Under the pieces are notes generated by a model. It was not told where the DNA came from. It made no database searches and saw only the letters and a list, made by a program, of their open reading frames with translations. DNA of 11,789 bases. Source: an uncultured Eubacterium sp. Its GTDB lineage: Bacteria > Bacillota > Clostridia > Peptostreptococcales > Anaerovoracaceae. Shown one piece after another: positions 7,130-11,789 of this stretch. Made by a program: the position numbers and the translations under genes. The stretch is from NCBI GenBank assembly GCA_946614405.1, contig CAMOGZ010000020.1, forward strand, positions 1-11,789. Reading direction: 5' to 3'. How positions within the stretch are numbered: position 1 is the stretch's first letter; the number at the start of each line of letters is the position of its first letter.

Positions 7130-7158
7130 ATTATACTATGATAACAGTTCTTCTGCAA
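7130..7158 (-). promoter_or_regulatory. Candidate sigma-A promoter for ireB
   Basis: On the minus strand TTGCAG (7158-7153, 3 of 6 to TTGACA) and a perfect TATAAT (7135-7130) are separated by 17 bases. The -10 box begins directly beyond the alaS stop codon and the -35 lies inside the last alaS codons. Transcription would start near 7123, about 38 bases before the ireB ATG. The -35 is weak, so ireB may also be expressed by readthrough from alaS. Confidence 0.5.
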
Positions 7159-9751
7159 CCTTAAATGCTTCTGAAATTCCATCCGGATTCTTTCCTCCGG
7201 CCTGGGCCATGTCGGCTTTTCCGCCGCCGCCTCCTCCCACACAGGCTGCGATAGGCTTGATCATCTTGCCTGCGTGGAGACCCTTCTCCTGCAGGTCATC
7301 GGTGATGGAAACCAGCATGGTGACCTTGCCGTTGGTTTCTGTGGCAAAGACCATTACCACATTTTTGAATTCCTTCTTGATCTCATCAGACAGGCTGCGC
7401 AGATCATTGATATTATAATCCGTAAAGGATCTGGTGATCAGGCGGACACCGCCGATCTCCTTTGCGTCCTTGAGCATGTCGGAAGCAGATCCCATGGAAG
7501 CCTTCTTCAGCTCCTCCAGTTCCTTCTTGGTGGCACGGAGTTCTTCCATAACGGATGCTGCACGGAGCTCAGCCTGGTTCGGCTTGGACTTCAGGGATGC
7601 TGCGATGTTTCCGATGGCCGTCTCGGCTTTGTTTGCTTCTTTCAGGACGCCGGTACCGCTGACTGCAACGATACGTCTGACGCCGGATGCGATGCCGGAC
7701 TCGCTGACGATCTTCACGGAGCCGATCTGTCCGATGTTGGCTACATGGGTTCCTCCGCAGAGTTCGATGCTCCAGTCACCGCAGCTTACAACGCGGACGA
7801 CGTCGCCATACTTCTCTCCAAAGAGAGCCATGGCGCCCAGCTTCTGTGCCTCTGCCAGGGAAGTCTCCACCGTATTCACCGGAAGGAACATGGTGATCTT
7901 CTCGTTCACCAGATCCTCGATCTTCTGAAGATCATCCTTGGAAACGGCCTCGAAGTGAGTGAAGTCAAAGCGCAGCTCATCCGGGCTGACGTAGGATCCA
8001 GCCTGTTCCACGTGGCTGCCCAGTACCTCACGCAGTGCGCGCTGGATCAGGTGGGTCGCGGTATGGTTCCTGGCCGTCATGTTCCGGCGCAGTACATCTA
8101 CTGTACAGGTTATGGTCTGCCCCTTCTCCACGGAACCATTGGTCACGGTTCCACGGTGAGCAAAGATTCCCTTGGACTTGGTCACATTCTGGATCTGGAC
8201 TTCACATTCCGAAGTGTGGATCACACCATGGTCTGCTACCTGTCCGCCGCCTTCTGCATAGAAAGGAGTATGATCCAGATAAAGGACGACGTCCTCTCCT
8301 GCAGATGCGAAGTCTGCTTCGGTTCCTTCCTTGCGGATGGCAAGGATGGTTGCCTCTTCTTCCAGTGTGGTATAGCCGTCGAATACGGTCTCCGGGATAT
8401 CCAGAACGACTTCTGCCTCTTCCCATCCCAGATCCTCGGTGTCTTTCCGTCCGGCTCTGGCCTTCTGCTTCTGTTCCTGCATGGCTGCATCGAATCCTTC
8501 CACATCAGCAGTCATGCCGTTTTCGGAAAGGATCTCTTCTGTCAGCTCCAGTGGGAATCCGTAGGTATCGTAGAGTTTGAAGGCTTTGTCCCCGGCAAGG
8601 CAGGTCTCCTGCTTCTCCTTCATCTCCTGGATGTACTCGGAAATGATGGACTCGCCCTGGCCCAGGGTCGCAGCAAACTGTCTCTCTTCTGCGGAGATGA
8701 TCTTCTTGATGTACTCCTGCTTCTCAACAAGTTCCGGATATGCTTCGCCGGATACTTCGATTACTTTGTCTGCAAGGCCTGACAGGAATCCCTGTGGGAT
8801 CCCCAGCATTCTGCCGTGGCGGGATGCGCGGCGGATCAGACGGCGAAGCACGTAGCCTCTTCCCTCGTTGGATGGAATGATGCCGTCGCCGATCATGAAT
8901 ACCATGGAACGGAGATGGTCAGTGATGATACGCAGAGAAATATCTGCCTTCTCATCACCGGCTTCATATTTGACTCCTGCCAGTTCTGATACGCTGTCCA
9001 GAATGTGGCGGATGGTATCGATATCAAAGATGGAATCCACTCCCTGCATAATGCAGGCAAGACGCTCCAGACCCATGCCGGTATCAATGTTGGGATGAGC
9101 CAGGTCGCTGTAGCTTCCGTCTTCTTCCTTGGAGAACTGAGTGAAAACGTGGTTCCAGAACTCGATGTAGCGGTCGTGTTCACAGCCTGCAAGGAAATCG
9201 TCTCCTTCTTCTCCATATTCCGGTCCCCGGTCGAAGAAGATCTCAGAGTCCGGTCCGCAGGGGCCCAGTCCGATCTCCCAGAAGTTGTCTTCCTTTCCAA
9301 GTCTGACGATGCGCTCATCGGGAAGGCCGAGGCTCTTCCAGATCTCATAGGCATCATCATCGTCCTGATAGATCGTCGCCCAGATCCGGTCTGCCGGCAT
9401 CTTCAGAACTTCCGTGATGAATTCCCATCCCCATGTCAGGGATTCCTTCTTGAAATAATCGCCAAAGGAGAAGCTTCCCAGCATCTCGAAGAAGGTTCCG
9501 TGACGGGATGTCATTCCGACATTGTCAATATCGCCGGTACGGATACACTTCTGACAGGTGGTCATCCGTTTGGACGGCGGTGTCTCAAGTCCGGAGAAAT
9601 ATGGCTTCAGCGGAGCCATTCCGGAGTTGATGATAAGCAGTGATTTGTCATTCTTAGGGATGAGTGACGCACTCTTTCCGGCATAATGATCCTTACTTAC
9701 GTAAAAGTCCCGAAACAGTTTGCGTATTTCATTCAAGCCTAGTTTTTCCAT
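7136..9751 (-). CDS. alaS: Alanyl-tRNA synthetase
   Basis: AlaS charges tRNA-Ala and clears mischarged Ser and Gly; it is essential for translation. The 871-residue protein has all domains in order. The class II catalytic core includes motif 2 (TSRHGTFFEMLGSFSFGDYF, 81-100) and motif 3 (GMGLERL, 225-231). An editing domain follows with HTATH (563-567) and the metal-site CGGTH (665-669), then a helical linker and the glycine-rich C-Ala segment (GGGGGG at 839-844). The start was set at ATG 9751. An in-frame TTG at 9769 would add six residues, but it overlaps the ribosome site GGAGGT (9762-9767) and cannot be served by it. The mutase gene ends 39 bases upstream, with no terminator and no T-box in the gap, so co-transcription with the mutase is likely. 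Confidence 0.98.
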   Translation of the reverse strand: MEKLGLNEIRKLFRDFYVSKDHYAGKSASLIPKNDKSLLIINSGMAPLKPYFSGLETPPSKRMTTCQKCIRTGDIDNVGMTSRHGTFFEMLGSFSFGDYFKKESLTWGWEFITEVLKMPADRIWATIYQDDDDAYEIWKSLGLPDERIVRLGKEDNFWEIGLGPCGPDSEIFFDRGPEYGEEGDDFLAGCEHDRYIEFWNHVFTQFSKEEDGSYSDLAHPNIDTGMGLERLACIMQGVDSIFDIDTIRHILDSVSELAGVKYEAGDEKADISLRIITDHLRSMVFMIGDGIIPSNEGRGYVLRRLIRRASRHGRMLGIPQGFLSGLADKVIEVSGEAYPELVEKQEYIKKIISAEERQFAATLGQGESIISEYIQEMKEKQETCLAGDKAFKLYDTYGFPLELTEEILSENGMTADVEGFDAAMQEQKQKARAGRKDTEDLGWEEAEVVLDIPETVFDGYTTLEEEATILAIRKEGTEADFASAGEDVVLYLDHTPFYAEGGGQVADHGVIHTSECEVQIQNVTKSKGIFAHRGTVTNGSVEKGQTITCTVDVLRRNMTARNHTATHLIQRALREVLGSHVEQAGSYVSPDELRFDFTHFEAVSKDDLQKIEDLVNEKITMFLPVNTVETSLAEAQKLGAMALFGEKYGDVVRVVSCGDWSIELCGGTHVANIGQIGSVKIVSESGIASGVRRIVAVSGTGVLKEANKAETAIGNIAASLKSKPNQAELRAASVMEELRATKKELEELKKASMGSASDMLKDAKEIGGVRLITRSFTDYNINDLRSLSDEIKKEFKNVVMVFATETNGKVTMLVSITDDLQEKGLHAGKMIKPIAACVGGGGGGKADMAQAGGKNPDGISEAFKVAEELLS

Positions 9752-9761
9752 TTGTACTATA

Positions 9762-9767
9762 ACCTCC
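9762..9767 (-). promoter_or_regulatory. Ribosome binding site that sets the alaS start
   Basis: The minus strand reads GGAGGT here, 10 bases before ATG 9751. The alternative TTG start at 9769-9767 overlaps this site, so it is rejected. Confidence 0.75.
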
Positions 9768-9790
9768 AATTATGTAAATATCTATCTGGT

Positions 9791-11452
9791 CTATGACTGA
9801 AGTCCCCGGAAGTAATCGATCACCTTTCCGATCTCTTCCTCGACATCTTTAAAATCGTCCGATTCAAATGAGTAGATCTTCATCTTGGGTTCTGTTCCCG
9901 ACGGCCGGATGAGAAGCATACTGCCGTCATCCAGGTCGAACTGCAGCACGTCTGCCGGGGGAAGCCCGGAAGGCTGCATATAATCGATCTTGCGGACGAT
10001 CTGCTTGCCGCCAAGGGTATCGTTGATCTCGGTGCGGAAGAAGCTCATGATCTGAGCCATCTTCTCCGCGCCCTTAGGCCCGTGGAAGTAATAATTCCGC
10101 GTCTTGTCCACACAGTAGCCGTATTCGTCATAGATCTCATACAGTCTGTCCAGCAGGTCCTTGCCCTGACACTTATGGAAGGATGCCACGACCACTGCAA
10201 GAAGAGCGCCGCTGATCCCGTCCTTCTCCTTCAGCGAAGGACCGTAGAGATATCCGTTGCTCTCTTCAAATCCAAAGTAGAACTGATCCGCCATTCCGGC
10301 ATTTTCCAGCCTCGTGATGAATTCCCCGATGTACTTGAACCCCGGAAGCGTGTTCACCACCTTCATCCCGAAACGATGGGCCAGGTTCAGTGCCAGCGGT
10401 GTGGTGGCGATGCTCTTGGCCACGATCTGCCCCTTCCTGGGCGGCAGCATATGGCACAGATAATCCAGGATCAGAATACCAAGCTGATTCCCGGAAAGCA
10501 GGATCTTGGATCCGTTATGGTAGAATGCCACACCGATCCGGTCCGCATCCGGGTCCGTGGCGATGATGATGTCGCCGCCGCTGCGGTCAAGGAGTTCGAA
10601 TCCCTCCTTATAAGTCAGGATCTTCTCAGGATTGGGCTGAGGACATGTGGGGAAATTCTCGTCCGGCTTCTCCTGGGACGGTACGATCTTATAATTATGA
10701 TATCCGACGCTATCGAATACAGAAGATACGTATGCCCCTCCGGTGCCGTTCAGGGGAGTATACACTGTCTTAAGGCAGTTCATGATCTCCGGGTTCGTCC
10801 ACCAGATCCGTTTGCGGATGTCCTGAACAAAGGCTTCCCCGATCTGTTTCCCACCATAATAGATGTGCTCCGCATCATAGGGGAACTCATCAAAATAGTC
10901 CAGCGCATCGATCTCCTTGAGGATCAGCTCCGGAGTGTCGCCGGTGATCTGATAACCGTGACGGTTAAAGACCTTATAACCATTATACTTCTTCGGATTG
11001 TGACTGGCGGTGATCATGATCCCCATGTCACATTCCATCTTGGTGATCGCGTAAGAAAGCAGCGGTACCGGAGCGACTTCTTCAAAAAGGCACACGTCAA
11101 TGCCGTTTCCTTTCAATACGGCAGCAGTCTCCCTGGCGTAATACTCTGATCCTTTCCGACTGTCATATGCAACAACAACAGCAGGCGATTTCACCGTTTT
11201 CCTGAGGAAATTGGCAACCCCCTGCGTCGCCTTACGGATCACATATCCGTTGATCCGGTTGGTCCCCGGTCCCATCAGACCGCGGATCCCGGAAGTTCCA
11301 AAGCTCAGAGCCTTGTAAAAGGAATCGATCCGTTCTGCATCATTTGTGGAAAGAGAAAGCAGCTCCTTGTAGTACTCGTCATTCTCTTTACAGTTAGAAC
11401 ACCATCTTTCATATTCGCGCTCAGCGCGTTCTCTGAATTCTTTCGTATCCAT
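9791..11452 (-). CDS. Phosphosugar mutase of the alpha-D-phosphohexomutase family (phosphoglucomutase/phosphomannomutase, PgcA-like)
   Basis: The protein is predicted to interconvert hexose 1- and 6-phosphates, most likely glucose, feeding UDP-glucose and polysaccharide synthesis. It has 553 residues, near the size of B. subtilis PgcA. Key motifs run in family order: GTSGIRG (52-58), the phosphoserine loop TASHNPKK (148-155, Ser150), the metal site DPDADR (300-305), the sugar-binding GFEESNGY (394-401) and the phosphate-binding RPSGTEPK (516-523). Glucose versus mannose preference cannot be fixed from the sequence, so I give no symbol. No Shine-Dalgarno precedes ATG 11452. Instead a promoter -10 box lies 6 bases away, suggesting a leaderless mRNA. 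No alternative in-frame ATG occurs in the first residues. The gene lies upstream of alaS, probably as the first gene of that transcript. Confidence 0.92.
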   Translation of the reverse strand: MDTKEFRERAEREYERWCSNCKENDEYYKELLSLSTNDAERIDSFYKALSFGTSGIRGLMGPGTNRINGYVIRKATQGVANFLRKTVKSPAVVVAYDSRKGSEYYARETAAVLKGNGIDVCLFEEVAPVPLLSYAITKMECDMGIMITASHNPKKYNGYKVFNRHGYQITGDTPELILKEIDALDYFDEFPYDAEHIYYGGKQIGEAFVQDIRKRIWWTNPEIMNCLKTVYTPLNGTGGAYVSSVFDSVGYHNYKIVPSQEKPDENFPTCPQPNPEKILTYKEGFELLDRSGGDIIIATDPDADRIGVAFYHNGSKILLSGNQLGILILDYLCHMLPPRKGQIVAKSIATTPLALNLAHRFGMKVVNTLPGFKYIGEFITRLENAGMADQFYFGFEESNGYLYGPSLKEKDGISGALLAVVVASFHKCQGKDLLDRLYEIYDEYGYCVDKTRNYYFHGPKGAEKMAQIMSFFRTEINDTLGGKQIVRKIDYMQPSGLPPADVLQFDLDDGSMLLIRPSGTEPKMKIYSFESDDFKDVEEEIGKVIDYFRGLQS

Positions 11453-11458
11453 AGGTTT

Positions 11459-11487
11459 ATTCTACCATATATCGTGTCTTTTATTAA
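11459..11487 (-). promoter_or_regulatory. Candidate promoter of the phosphosugar mutase gene, predicting a leaderless transcript
   Basis: On the minus strand TTAATA (11487-11482, 4 of 6 to TTGACA) and TAGAAT (11464-11459, 5 of 6 to TATAAT) are 17 bases apart, with a TG one base before the -10 (extended -10). Only 6 bases separate the -10 box from the start codon, so the usual start site (+1) falls on the A of ATG 11452. It sits in the gap behind the nifU terminator. Confidence 0.5.
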
Positions 11488-11509
11488 GTATCATTTGCAA
11501 ATATACAAC

Positions 11510-11541
11510 AAAAAATGACGGCATGATCGTCTCATGCCGTC
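11510..11541 (-). terminator. Intrinsic terminator after the NifU-like gene
   Basis: On the minus strand GACGGCATGA (11541-11532) pairs perfectly with TCATGCCGTC (11526-11517) around the 5-base loop GACGA, a 10-bp stem. One A and then six T (11515-11510) follow. It lies 14 bases beyond the stop codon of the Fe-S scaffold gene and separates it from the mutase gene. Confidence 0.93.
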
Positions 11542-11555
11542 CTCCCTCTTCGGTA

Positions 11556-11789
11556 TTACTCTTCGTCATCGTCGGCATCTGGATCGAATCCTTCCAGACC
11601 CTTATATGTCTTGCCGTTCTTCTGGGCATAATCATAGATTGCAGACTTGATCGCATGATCTGCCAGGACAGAACAATGGATCTTCACAGCCGGAAGTCCG
11701 CCCAGCTCGTCTACGATCTTCTTGTTGCCGATGTCCAGAGCCTCATCAATGGGCTTGCCAATAATCATCTCTGTAGCCATGCTGGAAGA
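11556..11789 (-). CDS. nifU: NifU/IscU-type Fe-S cluster assembly scaffold (partial, C-terminal 77 residues)
   Basis: This family builds Fe-S clusters on conserved cysteines, with sulfur from a cysteine desulfurase, and passes them to client proteins. Only the C-terminal part is visible: the frame is open to the window edge and begins SSSMATEM, which matches the IscU/NifU stretch after the second conserved cysteine. The third conserved cysteine is present in LPAVKIHCSVLA. GKPIDEAL and the following helix also fit. The apparent start ATG 11780 is internal and is not the real start. The tail is unusually acidic (DPDADDDEE). The partner desulfurase (nifS/iscS) would be expected upstream, outside the window. 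I name it nifU by its likely clostridial homologue; iscU would be equally fair. Confidence 0.87.
   Translation of the reverse strand, partial: SSSMATEMIIGKPIDEALDIGNKKIVDELGGLPAVKIHCSVLADHAIKSAIYDYAQKNGKTYKGLEGFDPDADDDEE

Noticed and set aside
11462..11656. A 64-codon minus-strand frame across the nifU end and the terminator
   Set aside because: It is out of frame with the Fe-S scaffold gene and runs through the terminator hairpin; it has no recognisable content.

Overview
The window comes from a Firmicutes (Clostridia) chromosome, most likely Lachnospiraceae. The reasons are the alaS-ireB-ruvX gene order, strong AGGAGG-type ribosome binding sites, the clostridial long form of PurL, and a purine pathway whose last two steps are carried by an AICAR transformylase-only protein plus a separate PurO-type IMP cyclohydrolase. 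All twelve genes I can support lie on the minus strand, so transcription runs from high to low coordinates. The long open frames on the plus strand are shadows of these genes. I see no mobile element, CRISPR array, tRNA, rRNA or foreign-looking island. No gap between genes exceeds about 110 bases.

Read in transcription order, the window opens with the C-terminal part of a NifU/IscU-type Fe-S scaffold (11789-11556), closed by a strong intrinsic terminator. A 103-base gap holds a probable promoter that appears to start transcription on the first base of the phosphosugar mutase gene (11452-9791). Alanyl-tRNA synthetase (alaS) follows after 39 bases, with no room for a T-box. ireB follows, with its own probable promoter overlapping the end of alaS and a good intrinsic terminator behind it. 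Between that terminator and ruvX lies a 34-base near-perfect palindrome.

ruvX is followed after only 15 bases by a compact purine operon: purE, purM, purN, purO, an AICAR transformylase-only purH, purD, and the first 310 codons of purL, which runs off the left edge. From purM to purL the genes are overlapping, abutting or 16 bases apart, which suggests translational coupling. Together they cover FGAR amidation (PurL), GAR synthesis (PurD), GAR formylation (PurN), AIR ring closure (PurM), the carboxylation step (PurE) and the last two steps to IMP (PurH C-terminal domain, PurO). purF, purC, purB and purK are not in the window.

This is mostly housekeeping sequence and I do not see a convincing new biological system. 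The points most worth a second look are the split, archaeal-like end of the IMP pathway, the probably leaderless mutase mRNA, and the palindrome plus alternative hairpin in front of the ruvX-pur transcript.
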